Source: M55B167 sp046482825 (lineage in GTDB: Bacteria > Verrucomicrobiota > Kiritimatiellia > RFP12 > UBA1067). Taken from it: DNA of 43,823 nt. Numbering within the stretch: position 1 is the stretch's first letter; every line of letters begins with the position of its first letter. A program made the translations under genes and the position numbers. The stretch covers positions 1 to 43,823 of the forward strand of contig JAWOEI010000039.1 in the NCBI GenBank assembly GCA_046482825.1, read 5' to 3'. The notes under the pieces are model-generated. The model was not told the origin of the DNA. It did not search any database and worked only from the letters and a program-made list of their open reading frames with translations. Positions 35,806 through 43,767 of the stretch are shown here, piece after piece.

Positions 35806-36477
35806 TCAGGTACGGGCAATGACGGTTTCACCGGCTGTCATAATTTGACCTGCTTTGACAACGGGTTCAGTTCCTGGCGGCAGATATACGTCCAGACGAC
35901 TTCCGAATCGGATCAGACCGAACCGCTCGCCCTGTGTCAGCTTCTGTCCTTCTTTTACAAAGCAGACAATCCTTCGCGCAATCAGTCCGGCTATCTGAAC
36001 AACTCCCAGCTGATATCCGGTTCCGGTTTTTATGAGATAGAGATAACGTTCGTTATCTGTGCTGGCTTTGTCCAATGATGCATTAAAAAATTTTCCGGGA
36101 ATATATCGCTTCCTGATTACAGTGCCGGAGACAGGCAGGCGGTTTACATGTACATTGAGCATGCTCATGAAAATACTGACCCGCCAGACAGGAGTATCGC
36201 CTGCTTCCAGTTCGCCGGGTACCGCGGTTTGCGTTAGCATACATACAATGCCGTCTGCCGGACTTACAACAGCCTGAGGATCATCAGGAGGAACACGTTC
36301 AGGATCGCGGAAAAAGAGATAAACACCTGCTGTCAGCATGAGACCCGGTATAGCCAGAGGTGTCCACAGAAGCGTCATCAGAAAAGTGAGCAACGCGGCA
36401 GTTAAAACAAAACGTTGTCCCTCCCTGTTCATAGGCGGCAGGAGAAAACGTTTTATTGATAGATCAACTGTATTCAT
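35806..36477 (-). CDS. psd: Phosphatidylserine decarboxylase proenzyme, short form
   Basis: The 223-residue protein is of the short (archaeal/PVC-type) psd family. It is made as a proenzyme that cleaves itself at the Gly-Ser of IRFGSRLDVYLPPG near residue 190, turning Ser into the pyruvoyl group. Two hydrophobic segments are near the N-terminus (about residues 25-50). PADGIVCM and VHVNRLPVSGTV are typical. It converts phosphatidylserine to phosphatidylethanolamine at the membrane and precedes pssA. The upstream region (36478-37003) is shared with a divergent gene. Confidence 0.92.
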   Translation of the reverse strand: MNTVDLSIKRFLLPPMNREGQRFVLTAALLTFLMTLLWTPLAIPGLMLTAGVYLFFRDPERVPPDDPQAVVSPADGIVCMLTQTAVPGELEAGDTPVWRVSIFMSMLNVHVNRLPVSGTVIRKRYIPGKFFNASLDKASTDNERYLYLIKTGTGYQLGVVQIAGLIARRIVCFVKEGQKLTQGERFGLIRFGSRLDVYLPPGTEPVVKAGQIMTAGETVIART

Positions 36478-37003
36478 AAATTATTACATTCTGAAGCTGC
36501 TTTCAGTCGCAGCCAAATTTAATGAGTATGATTTTTTCAGCCGTTGCCTTTAATTATTCCGTTTTTTTAACCATTCCGTATCTTCAGTTAACAACATTTC
36601 GCATTGTATTGAAATGAAGAAAAATTTAATTATTCTCGCGTTTTTTGTGGTTAAATAAACTGAAAAGATAAGATTTGCAACCTTTGTCTTCTGTGTGACA
36701 GAAGTTGATTTTATAGTGACTTAAATAATAATTATAGCATGACAACCCCCGCAATGCAAGAGACCTGTTTTCGCAATTATCATAACAATTTTGCGTTTTC
36801 ATCACTTTACATAATAAATAGGATTCACGATAATGAAAGCGTTTACCTGCCGTGTTAACCGCATTGCATCATATGCAGTCTGTCTGAGAGTAGCTGGGTG
36901 ATGGAATACAGCAAGGCGCGGATTGTATCCTAATCAGTCGGTATCCCGCACTTGTGTAAGGCGCTTGTGTCATTCACTTTGCGGAATGAATAAAGGAGGG
37001 AAT
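36478..37003. other. AT-rich divergent intergenic region
   Basis: This 526-bp gap lies between psd and the secreted glycosidase-like gene. It is AT-rich with several T runs and shows no convincing coding frame. It contains an imperfect inverted repeat CGCAATT..AATTTTGCG near 36771-36794 and a LacI/CcpA-like site at 36833-36847. I saw no RNA gene. Confidence 0.45.
36833..36847 (+). promoter_or_regulatory. LacI/CcpA-type (cre-like) operator candidate
   Basis: ATGAAAGCGTTTACC matches the catabolite-response consensus WTGNAANCGNWNNCW at all fixed positions except the last. It lies 157 bp upstream of the glycosidase-like ATG. LacI-family proteins bind such CG-centred sites. No LacI-family gene is in the window, so the regulator would be encoded elsewhere. 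Confidence 0.35.
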
Positions 37004-38386
37004 ATGTTTATATTGAAAAGTCGTTTTCTGAGGTCTTGTTTTATCGCGATGTCGTGTGTCGGTTTACTTCACGCTGAAGAAATTGCACAGAACAGGAAAG
37101 AAGACGCTCCGGAGTTGATTAACCAGTCAGTTGCAGTGAAATTCGATGAAACCACAGGGGCAATCACTTCTATCAGGAATAAATCTCTGGATGTGGATTA
37201 CACAACCGGCACTCCGGCGCGAAGCCTGTTTATGTTGCAATACCTTGATCAGACAAAAAAAATACCGAAGAATATCTGGGTTCCGCCGGGTTGCCTCAGG
37301 AATCATACGGTAAAGACAGTTGATGGACGTCAGACCCTCGTATTGGATTATATTGTTCCCTGTAAACCGGAGGGCAATATAAAGGTTCAATGCCGGGCCT
37401 GGCTCGAGACCGAAGGCAATGAGATCCGCTGGGATATCACTGTCGATAATCAGTCTGAAGATGTCGAAATCGTTGAGGTCCGTTATCCTATACTGGGTGG
37501 ACTTCGTATCGGGCCGCATTCTGAAAACAATTACCTGACCTGGCCGCACTGGGGAGGCGGCCACCTGATTCACAACCCCCAGAATACCGGTAAATACCGC
37601 CATGGCGAGTATCCGGGCGGTGGCGCAATTATGCCATGGATGGATCTTTACTGCAGCCCGGAAAATAGTGCTTCCGGTAAATCCGGGCCGACCTGCGGTC
37701 TGTATTTTGCCAGCTATGACAGCAGCCTGCTGTTAACTCAGTTGGAGATGATACCGGCTAAAGACAGAAAATCATTGACACTGCAGACGAGTAAATACGC
37801 TCATATCCCGGGCGGGGAAAAATGGGCGTCCGCTGAGTTTGTGACAGCCATCCATGCCGGTGACTGGCATACCGCCGCTGATTCCTATCGCTCATGGTTT
37901 AACAGCTGGGCATCACCGCCGGATCCTCCCGGATGGTTGAAACAGTGTGATGGTCGCCTTGAACTTACTATGACTGCCGAACCGGATTTTGCCACCCAGC
38001 TGAAGGATAAATTTGAATTGGCCAGCACTTTTGGATTGGATTTCGTCAGATTCGGCGGCCAGATGATTGCATCCATTATCGGAAAAAGACGCTGTAACCG
38101 TTTCCCTTTGCCTGACCCTGTGACTGGAAGCGAAGAGGAATTTGCGCAGGCAGTTCGTGCTATCCGCGCCGAAGGTGGCCATCCGGCGTTTTATATCAAC
38201 GGCCAGGCCTGGGATCCCCGTTGGCCTGATATGCTTCCGCGATACAAGGGCAGAATTGCTTCTGATGTTCAGATTCCGGACTGGAATGCCGGTTTCAGTA
38301 AAAACGCTCTGAAGCGTTTCAACGACAAGTATTACGAACAGTACAAAAGAGCTTTAGGTCACTGGCCGGATCCGTCCATAAGATAA
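37004..38386 (+). CDS. Secreted glycosidase-like protein (DUF6259-like), probably C-terminally truncated
   Basis: The 460-residue product has an export signal (MFILKSRFLRSCFIAMSCVGLLHA). Residues of about 35-310 are a beta-sandwich typical of the front part of large glycosidases (VKFDETTGAITSIRNKSLDVDY; WPHWGGGHLIHNPQN; MPWMDLYC). A barrel-like segment begins at about 315 (WLKQCDGRLELTM; FGLDFVRFGG; HPAFYINGQAWDPRWPDML) but ends after WPDPSIR, well before a full barrel could be completed. Family members I recall as DUF6259 are usually about twice as long. AAAGGAGGG seven bases upstream fixes the ATG at 37004. The RAYT gene begins 80 bp beyond the stop, so loss of the 3' part by rearrangement is plausible. 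Confidence 0.6.
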   Translation: MFILKSRFLRSCFIAMSCVGLLHAEEIAQNRKEDAPELINQSVAVKFDETTGAITSIRNKSLDVDYTTGTPARSLFMLQYLDQTKKIPKNIWVPPGCLRNHTVKTVDGRQTLVLDYIVPCKPEGNIKVQCRAWLETEGNEIRWDITVDNQSEDVEIVEVRYPILGGLRIGPHSENNYLTWPHWGGGHLIHNPQNTGKYRHGEYPGGGAIMPWMDLYCSPENSASGKSGPTCGLYFASYDSSLLLTQLEMIPAKDRKSLTLQTSKYAHIPGGEKWASAEFVTAIHAGDWHTAADSYRSWFNSWASPPDPPGWLKQCDGRLELTMTAEPDFATQLKDKFELASTFGLDFVRFGGQMIASIIGKRRCNRFPLPDPVTGSEEEFAQAVRAIRAEGGHPAFYINGQAWDPRWPDMLPRYKGRIASDVQIPDWNAGFSKNALKRFNDKYYEQYKRALGHWPDPSIR

Positions 38387-38466
38387 TTGGTGACAGTCAT
38401 TATTTAATGGACATTTTATGTGATATATTGTATAAAGTGTTTGTAATTTGACTGAGAGGTGATGAT

Positions 38467-39483
38467 ATGAGGTTGAGCAGAATAAAACTTGAGGGGGCGG
38501 CGACGTATCATGTGATGAGCCGGGTGATTGAACACCGGTTCATATTCGGAGATGTGGAGAAGAGTTTTCTGCATAATCTGATGCGGAGAATGGAGAGTTT
38601 TACCGGTTGTGAGGTAAGGACTTACGCATTCATGGACAACCACTTCCATATTCTGTTGCATGTGCCGGAGAAGAGGAAGTTGCCGGATGATGAGGTGAAG
38701 AGAAGAGCGAAGGTTCTTTACGGCAGGAAGAAGTTTGCTGTTATGGAGAAGAACTGGGATATGTGGATAGAGAAGGGGAGGGAGGATAAGGTTAAGGATC
38801 AACTGGATGGTTTCAGGGTCAGGATGTATGATCTCTCCGAGTTTATGAAGACGTTTAAGCAGCGGTTCTCTATTTACTATAATGCCAACAATGGTCGTCG
38901 CGGAGCTGGTCCTCTCTGGCACGACAGGTATAAGAGTGTGCTGGTTGAAGAGAATGAACATGCTCAGGTTACAGTGGCGGCGTATATTGACCTTAATCCT
39001 GTACGAGCTAAAGTTGTTAATGACCCGAAGGACTACCGCTGGTCGGGATATGCGGAGGCTGTCGGCCGAGGTGGCCGTTCTCTTGACGGAATTTCTAAGT
39101 TGTTTGTGGGTATGGATTTGGATAAGGCTGAAGTATTGTCGAAATACCGGAAGAGCCTTTATTATGAGGGGGTTAGAAAACTAAATGAATATACAGGTGC
39201 AGTATCTAAGCCCGGTTTTGCGAGAGAGGTGGTTGATAGGGTTCTGGATGAGGATGAGGGCGGGGAGTTGTCTGTAACGCAGCTTCTTCACTGCAAAGTC
39301 CGATACTTTTCTGACGGAGTTGTGATTGGCGGAAAGCAGTTTGTGGATAGGATGCTCAATGAGCACAGTCAGTTCAGCCGATTGCGCCGGAAACGCGGCG
39401 CGAAGAAGATGAAAAGTGGTCAATGTCAGTGGGAGGGTCTGTGCGTTGCCGGTGAGTTACGTTCAACGGTTGTATCTGCCTGA
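38467..39483 (+). CDS. REP-associated tyrosine transposase (RAYT, Y1_Tnp/IS200-like)
   Basis: The 338-residue HUH-type single-strand DNA transposase starts MRLSRIKLEGAATYHVMSRV, the usual RAYT start. It has the metal-binding HxH in DNHFHILLHVP near residue 60, and the catalytic Tyr expected in the helix MKTFKQRFSIYYN near residue 135. GPLWHDRYKSVLVEE and AAYIDLNPVRAKVV are RAYT hallmarks. A C-terminal extension of about 120 residues is of the kind seen in PVC RAYTs. Codon use is G-rich and differs from the neighbours. A GAGAGGTGAT site precedes the ATG. These proteins are thought to move REP hairpins; the obvious REP-like element here is at 16335, not beside the gene. Confidence 0.92.
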   Translation: MRLSRIKLEGAATYHVMSRVIEHRFIFGDVEKSFLHNLMRRMESFTGCEVRTYAFMDNHFHILLHVPEKRKLPDDEVKRRAKVLYGRKKFAVMEKNWDMWIEKGREDKVKDQLDGFRVRMYDLSEFMKTFKQRFSIYYNANNGRRGAGPLWHDRYKSVLVEENEHAQVTVAAYIDLNPVRAKVVNDPKDYRWSGYAEAVGRGGRSLDGISKLFVGMDLDKAEVLSKYRKSLYYEGVRKLNEYTGAVSKPGFAREVVDRVLDEDEGGELSVTQLLHCKVRYFSDGVVIGGKQFVDRMLNEHSQFSRLRRKRGAKKMKSGQCQWEGLCVAGELRSTVVSA

Positions 39484-39510
39484 CTCAACTTAATCCTGAC
39501 TCAACTTAAT
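39479..39510. repeat. 16-bp perfect tandem repeat at the 3' end of the RAYT gene
   Basis: CCTGACTCAACTTAAT is repeated exactly at 39479-39494 and 39495-39510. The first copy contains the RAYT stop codon TGA. A small hairpin (GGTG..CACC) follows at about 39516-39528. This may mark the right boundary of the transposase unit or be a duplication from replication slippage. Confidence 0.7.
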
Positions 39511-39679
39511 CAAAAGGTGTCTTGCACCGCGATTATCAATTTGATACATATAAGAATATAAATCTAATGCATTTATGCTAGCTTGTAGTTGTTTTAGTTT
39601 GAGATGATTCGAATATCGTGTTTTTATGCTGAACACCTACAACCTAAATTCCTATCACCCTTCTTTAAAAGGAGTCCTT

Positions 39680-41215
39680 ATGCTGGCCTGTGTTTACTCG
39701 GGAGCTGTCTATGGCGTAAATGCCTTTACTGTGGAGATTGAGGTCAGTGCAGGACGGGGTGATGCGAATATCGTGATTGTCGGCCTTCCCGATGCCGCAG
39801 TGCGCGAGAGTAAGGACCGGGTCTGGACCGCCCTTAAGAACACAGGATTCAAACCGGAGATCGGCCGCACTACTATTAATCTCGCTCCTGCTGATATCAA
39901 GAAAGAGGGTCCCTCTTTTGATCTCCCGATAGCCGCCGGAATCCTAGCTGCGACCGAGAAGGTGGAGATGCCGGGTTTAAGTCAGTATGCCATGGTGGGG
40001 GAGCTGGCGCTCTCGGGTGAGATCCGGCGTATCCGCGGGGTTCTGCCAATCACCCTTGAAATGCGTAAACGCGGCAAAAAGGGAATTCTTGTGCCGGAGG
40101 ATAACGCTGAGGAAGCAGCCGTGGCTGAGGGGATAGATGTTTACCCTGTGGGGCATCTCCGTGATGCAGTTGAGTTTCTTGCCGGCCGGCACTCGATGCG
40201 CCCTTATAAAATTGATATCAGCGAGTTGATTCAACGTGAACGCGGACATTTAGATGACTTCGCCGATGTGAAGGGACAGGAGAGCGCAAAAAGGGCCATG
40301 GAGGTCGCTGTCAGCGGTGGGCACAATATTTTAATGATTGGTTCACCAGGGGCTGGCAAAACAATGCTTGCCCGTCGTGTTGCATCGATTCTGCCTGAGC
40401 TGACTTTAAATGAAGCTCTTGAAGCCACCCGCATTCACAGTGTTGCCGGTACATTAAAGGGACATCAGGCGCTTGTTACTCAGCGCCCTTTCCGTTCACC
40501 GCACCATACAATTTCGGATGCCGGGTTGCTGGGAGGAGGAACGCATCCTATGCCCGGAGAAGTGAGTCTGGCGCATAATGGTGTGTTGTTTCTGGATGAA
40601 CTGCCGGAATTTCATCGCAATGTTCTTGAGGTGTTGCGGCAGCCCCTGGAGGATGGACATGTGACGATTTCGAGGGCGGCGGCATCGGTGGATTTCCCTT
40701 CGCGTTTTATGTTGGTTGCAGCTATGAATCCGTGTCCCTGCGGTTATTCGGGCGATCCGAAACGGGAGTGCAGATGCACCGGCAATCAGATTCAGAATTA
40801 CCGCAACAAGATATCAGGTCCGCTGTTAGACAGGATTGATATACACATTGAGGTTCCTCCTCTGCGTTATGCCGAGTTGAGTTCACTGAAATCCGGCGAG
40901 TCGTCTGCAGCGATACGTGAACGCGTTATGCAGTGCCGCGCAAGGCAGCATGCACGTTTTAAATCGACTCCGCATATAACATGCAACGCAACTATGGCTA
41001 CGCGTGACGTGGAGAAGTACTGTCAGCTTGATTCCAGTGCTGCGGACATGCTCAAGATGGCAATGACCGAGTTGAATTTCAGTGCCCGCGCTTATAACCG
41101 TATTGTCAAAGTTGCACGCACAATTGCCGATATGGGGGGGTCAGATGTTATCACCGCAGAACATATTACTGAGGCGATACAGTATCGTTCGCTTGACCGG
41201 AACATGTGGATTTAA
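39680..41215 (+). CDS. comM: YifB/ComM family Mg-chelatase-like AAA+ ATPase
   Basis: The 511-residue product has an N-terminal ChlI/Lon-protease-like fold (VIVGLPDAAVRESKDRV, NLAPADIKKEGPSFDLPIA). A AAA+ core follows with Walker A GSPGAGKTMLARR near residue 220, Walker B VLFLDELPEF, and MNPCPCGYSGDP with a zinc-like Cys group. The C-terminal helical domain ends SLDRNMWI. ComM proteins act as helicases that extend branch migration during natural transformation, so this is a hint of DNA uptake ability. AAAAGGAG seven bases before the ATG at 39680 fixes the start; a start at 39626 lacks a site. Confidence 0.95.
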   Translation: MLACVYSGAVYGVNAFTVEIEVSAGRGDANIVIVGLPDAAVRESKDRVWTALKNTGFKPEIGRTTINLAPADIKKEGPSFDLPIAAGILAATEKVEMPGLSQYAMVGELALSGEIRRIRGVLPITLEMRKRGKKGILVPEDNAEEAAVAEGIDVYPVGHLRDAVEFLAGRHSMRPYKIDISELIQRERGHLDDFADVKGQESAKRAMEVAVSGGHNILMIGSPGAGKTMLARRVASILPELTLNEALEATRIHSVAGTLKGHQALVTQRPFRSPHHTISDAGLLGGGTHPMPGEVSLAHNGVLFLDELPEFHRNVLEVLRQPLEDGHVTISRAAASVDFPSRFMLVAAMNPCPCGYSGDPKRECRCTGNQIQNYRNKISGPLLDRIDIHIEVPPLRYAELSSLKSGESSAAIRERVMQCRARQHARFKSTPHITCNATMATRDVEKYCQLDSSAADMLKMAMTELNFSARAYNRIVKVARTIADMGGSDVITAEHITEAIQYRSLDRNMWI

Positions 41216-41331
41216 AAACATTGCATGTTTTTAGGAAAAAACGCTCCGCGTGTTATGGATAGACATAGGTTAGTGAGTTAATTATATTTTTAAAACACGC
41301 AGTGTTTTTTAGTAAAACAGCGAGACTGTTT
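41214..41331. terminator. Three short AT-stem hairpins between convergent genes
   Basis: AAAAACA/TGTTTTT (41214-41232), AAAACAC/GTGTTTT (41292-41308, followed by TT) and AAACAG/CTGTTT (41315-41331) form three hairpins in the gap between comM and the ABC ATPase gene. The A and T runs on both flanks let the second act as an intrinsic terminator on either strand, though its stem is GC-poor. The first overlaps the last base of the comM stop region. Confidence 0.5.
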
Positions 41332-41381
41332 AATTTGTAAAAAGAATCTAATGAAAGACAAATATTTGCGTATGTTACTAA

Positions 41382-42377
41382 TCAGGGTTGGTAATCGGAA
41401 GCTGTTTTAGCCTTGAAGCAGGCGCATTCGTGATTTTCAGCTGACTGCGGTTCAAGAGACGGGCACTCAGTGCGGCATCTGCTGTCCGCCAGTGGACAGC
41501 GGGGGGCGAAGGGGCAGCCTGTAGTTTTTGCAGTCTGGCTGATTTCTCCCTGAGGGATTCTGTTTTCCGGCAGGGGCTTGCCGATGCGCGGAACTGCATT
41601 CATCAGCAGTTTAGTGTAGGGGTGCGCCGGTGCATCCATGACTGTCTCAATCGGGCCGGTTTCCACGATGCGGCCGAGATACATCACCGCAATGCGGTCG
41701 CTTATATGCTCTACAACGCTGATGTCGTGGGTAATGAACAGATAAGAAAGACCGCGTTTCTGCCGGAGGTCTTCCAGAAGGTTCAGTACCTGGGCGCGGA
41801 CGGAGAGATCCAGTGCGCTGACGGCCTCATCGCAGATAAGAAGTTTCGGATTCAGGGATAAAGCTCTGGCAATGCTGATGCGTTGACGCTGCCCGCCGGA
41901 AAATTCATGCGGATAGCGGTGTAGAACATCTGACGGCATGCCGACATCTTCAAGCAGAGCCGCTGCATCACTTTCCCGTTTTTTTTTGGTCGTCAGACCG
42001 TGAGCAAGCATTGCTTCGGTCAGAATTTCAAGGATGCTGTGACGCGGATTTAGTGATGCCTGCGGATTCTGGAATACAACCTGCACTGCCCGGCGGAAAT
42101 CTTTCAGTTTTCCGCCATGCATTGCGAAGACATTTTCACCGTTGAGTGTAACTGAACCTGAACGGGGTTTCTCCAGTCTGAGAATAGTGCGGGCCAGAGT
42201 TGATTTGCCGCAGCCGGATTCTCCCACAATGCTGAGAGTTTCACCGTCAAAGATATTTATAGAGACATCATCCACAGCCCGCACATAACCGATTGTACGG
42301 GCAAACACACCTTTTTTTACGGGGAACCACGTTTTTAAATTGCAGGTGCTCAGCAGGGGTTCAGCTCTCAATGCCAT
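41382..42377 (-). CDS. Oligopeptide/dipeptide ABC transporter ATP-binding protein (OppF/DppF type)
   Basis: The 331-residue cytoplasmic ATPase has Walker A GESGCGKSTLAR near residue 55, Q-loop QNPQASLNPR, signature FSGGQRQRISIARAL, Walker B LLICDEAVSALD and switch His FITHD. The C-terminal oligopeptide-transporter domain has HPYTKLLMNAVPRI and a Cys cluster (CPFAPRCPLADSRC..CP). The OppF/DppF assignment is clear, but no permease, OppD or binding protein is in the window; they could lie elsewhere. It starts 15 bp after the stop of the parvulin gene, so both are probably in one transcript. Confidence 0.93.
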   Translation of the reverse strand: MALRAEPLLSTCNLKTWFPVKKGVFARTIGYVRAVDDVSINIFDGETLSIVGESGCGKSTLARTILRLEKPRSGSVTLNGENVFAMHGGKLKDFRRAVQVVFQNPQASLNPRHSILEILTEAMLAHGLTTKKKRESDAAALLEDVGMPSDVLHRYPHEFSGGQRQRISIARALSLNPKLLICDEAVSALDLSVRAQVLNLLEDLRQKRGLSYLFITHDISVVEHISDRIAVMYLGRIVETGPIETVMDAPAHPYTKLLMNAVPRIGKPLPENRIPQGEISQTAKTTGCPFAPRCPLADSRCRTECPSLEPQSAENHECACFKAKTASDYQP

Positions 42378-42392
42378 TTTTTAACCGCCGTG

Positions 42393-43424
42393 TTAAAACT
42401 TTATATCATCATACAGGAAACACTTCACTTCCGTTTTTTTCAGCAGTCTGCGGTAGAGTTTGCGTTTTTCTTTTTCATACTTTTCTTTCTGCAGTGATTT
42501 GATAATCCGCTTTTTTACAATGGGGTAGTGTTTTATCAGAATGTGAGAGGCTCTGATGGTCTCCGGAATTTCGGGGGTAGATTCCGTGGCTTCTTTTTTT
42601 TGTGAATGGGATGTGACTTTTATGATGTGATAGCCGTATGGCGTTGTGATTACGGGGCCGATTTCCCCGACTTTCTGTGAAAAAGCCGCATCTTCAAACT
42701 TTTTTGTCATTTTTCCGCGTCCGAATTCACCCAGGTCACCGCCTTTGGCTTTGCTGACTGTGCATTCAGAGTGTTTTTTCGCCATTTCCTCAAAGTCCGC
42801 ACCGGCGATAAGTTTCTGCCGTATTTCTTCGATCTGTTGCCGTTTTATTTTATTTGCAGCTTTCAGTTTTTTTATTCTGTCGCTTACAGCGTTTGTTTCC
42901 AGTGATATTTTTTCTGACAGCCGGGAGTTGATGTATTTATCTATGATCAGGCTGTCTTCAAATTCCTTCCGCATTACTTTCGGGGGCATGGGACCGTTGT
43001 TAAAGAAATCGTTGGTTGTCCAATTTCTGGATTTCAGAGATACCGCCAGATTTTTCAGTCCCTGAGTCCGATCTTTACCGGTGACTTTTATACCGTTTTC
43101 AATTGCTTTATCGAGAAAGACACTTTTGAAAACAAATGTCTGGATTGCCCTTTTTCTGAAATGTTCTATTGCTTCGTCCATTCTGTTTTCAGGTATGATG
43201 AGGTGATTGTTTTTCACATCGTCTTCAAGAAATCCCCTAGCTCTTTGATTCATATCTTCAAAGGTGAGGGGTGTGTCGTTAACCATAGCCACAACATAAT
43301 CCGGTGGCGGTTCTGCGGGTGCCGGTTCAGGTGGCAGCTCGTTATTGTTTCCGCATCCGCATATTAACATAAGAGCGCATGCTGTTAAGGCAGAGACAGA
43401 GTAGACAGGGGCCATTTTTGACAT
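42393..43424 (-). CDS. Exported parvulin-type peptidyl-prolyl isomerase, probable lipoprotein
   Basis: The 343-residue product starts with a signal peptide ending LMLICGCGNN, a reasonable lipobox with Cys as the lipid site. Residues of about 40-190 are a SurA_N/SurA-like helical chaperone part (VAMVNDTPLTFEDMNQRARGFL). The PpiC domain lies at about 195-295 (KLIAGADFEEMAKKHSEC, KGGDLGEFGRGKMTKKFEDAAF, TTPYGYHIIKV). A further segment SHILIKHYP looks like the start of a second, incomplete parvulin motif, followed by a basic tail. It probably folds proteins crossing the inner membrane. A GGAAAGTA site precedes the ATG. Confidence 0.88.
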   Translation of the reverse strand: MSKMAPVYSVSALTACALMLICGCGNNNELPPEPAPAEPPPDYVVAMVNDTPLTFEDMNQRARGFLEDDVKNNHLIIPENRMDEAIEHFRKRAIQTFVFKSVFLDKAIENGIKVTGKDRTQGLKNLAVSLKSRNWTTNDFFNNGPMPPKVMRKEFEDSLIIDKYINSRLSEKISLETNAVSDRIKKLKAANKIKRQQIEEIRQKLIAGADFEEMAKKHSECTVSKAKGGDLGEFGRGKMTKKFEDAAFSQKVGEIGPVITTPYGYHIIKVTSHSQKKEATESTPEIPETIRASHILIKHYPIVKKRIIKSLQKEKYEKEKRKLYRRLLKKTEVKCFLYDDIKF

Positions 43425-43617
43425 TACTTTCCTCCAAGTTTGTTCTTTTCCAGATAATACTGAAAAAAAACCGGAATTTCCAGAGTAATAGCCCGTGTGT
43501 TTTCGGTCTATAGAATATTTCGCAGGCAGATTCAGCCCTCGTTATACAAAAAATTATAATGCTTTTCGGTGTGGAAATTTCCCAGCAAAAATATTGTATT
43601 TTTATTGATCAATGCAG

Positions 43618-43646
43618 TTGACACGTTCAGCGCCACGTGCTATTCT
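43618..43646 (+). promoter_or_regulatory. Strong sigma-70-like promoter
   Basis: TTGACA (43618-43623), a perfect -35 box, is followed after exactly 17 bp by TATTCT (43641-43646). The bases after the -10 box (TTGCGCTCC) are GC-rich, the discriminator type seen at growth-controlled stable-RNA promoters. It points right, into the structured segment at 43651. Confidence 0.65.
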
Positions 43647-43650
43647 TTGC

Positions 43651-43701
43651 GCTCCTTCAACGGGAAAGGGTCTTACGGCCCGGGAACGTCGGGGGAGGGG
43701 C
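43651..43701 (+). ncRNA. Candidate structured RNA or leader, unknown family
   Basis: Directly downstream of the strong promoter, bases pair into a nested hairpin. Outer stem GCTCCTTC (43651-43658) with GGAGGGGC (43694-43701) gives 8 pairs including two G-U. The middle stem is ACG (43660-43662) with CGT (43687-43689). The inner stem GGGTC (43668-43672) with GGCCC (43677-43681) has a UUAC loop. Middle and inner stems are separated by a symmetric 5x5 purine loop (GGAAA/GGGAA). An AT hairpin GAAAAAA/TTTTTTC follows at 43706-43725 and could end transcription. It matches no riboswitch, SRP, 6S or tmRNA pattern that I know. A leader of an rRNA or tRNA operon is the main alternative. Confidence 0.35.
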
Positions 43702-43737
43702 GGCTGAAAAAAGTTTAATTTTTTCTTCCGTTCAGAG

Positions 43738-43767
43738 TTGACTCAGAGTGTTGTTTTCTGATACTTT
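43738..43767 (+). promoter_or_regulatory. Second promoter-like pair
   Basis: TTGACT (43738-43743) and TACTTT (43762-43767) are 18 bp apart. It follows the first promoter and hairpin by about 90 bp in the same direction, as in tandem promoters of stable-RNA operons. The match is moderate. Confidence 0.3.

Noticed and set aside
36771..36794. CGCAATT..AATTTTGCG as an operator
   Set aside because: The arms are imperfect and far apart in AT-rich DNA, and no similar copy was seen at other promoters in the window.
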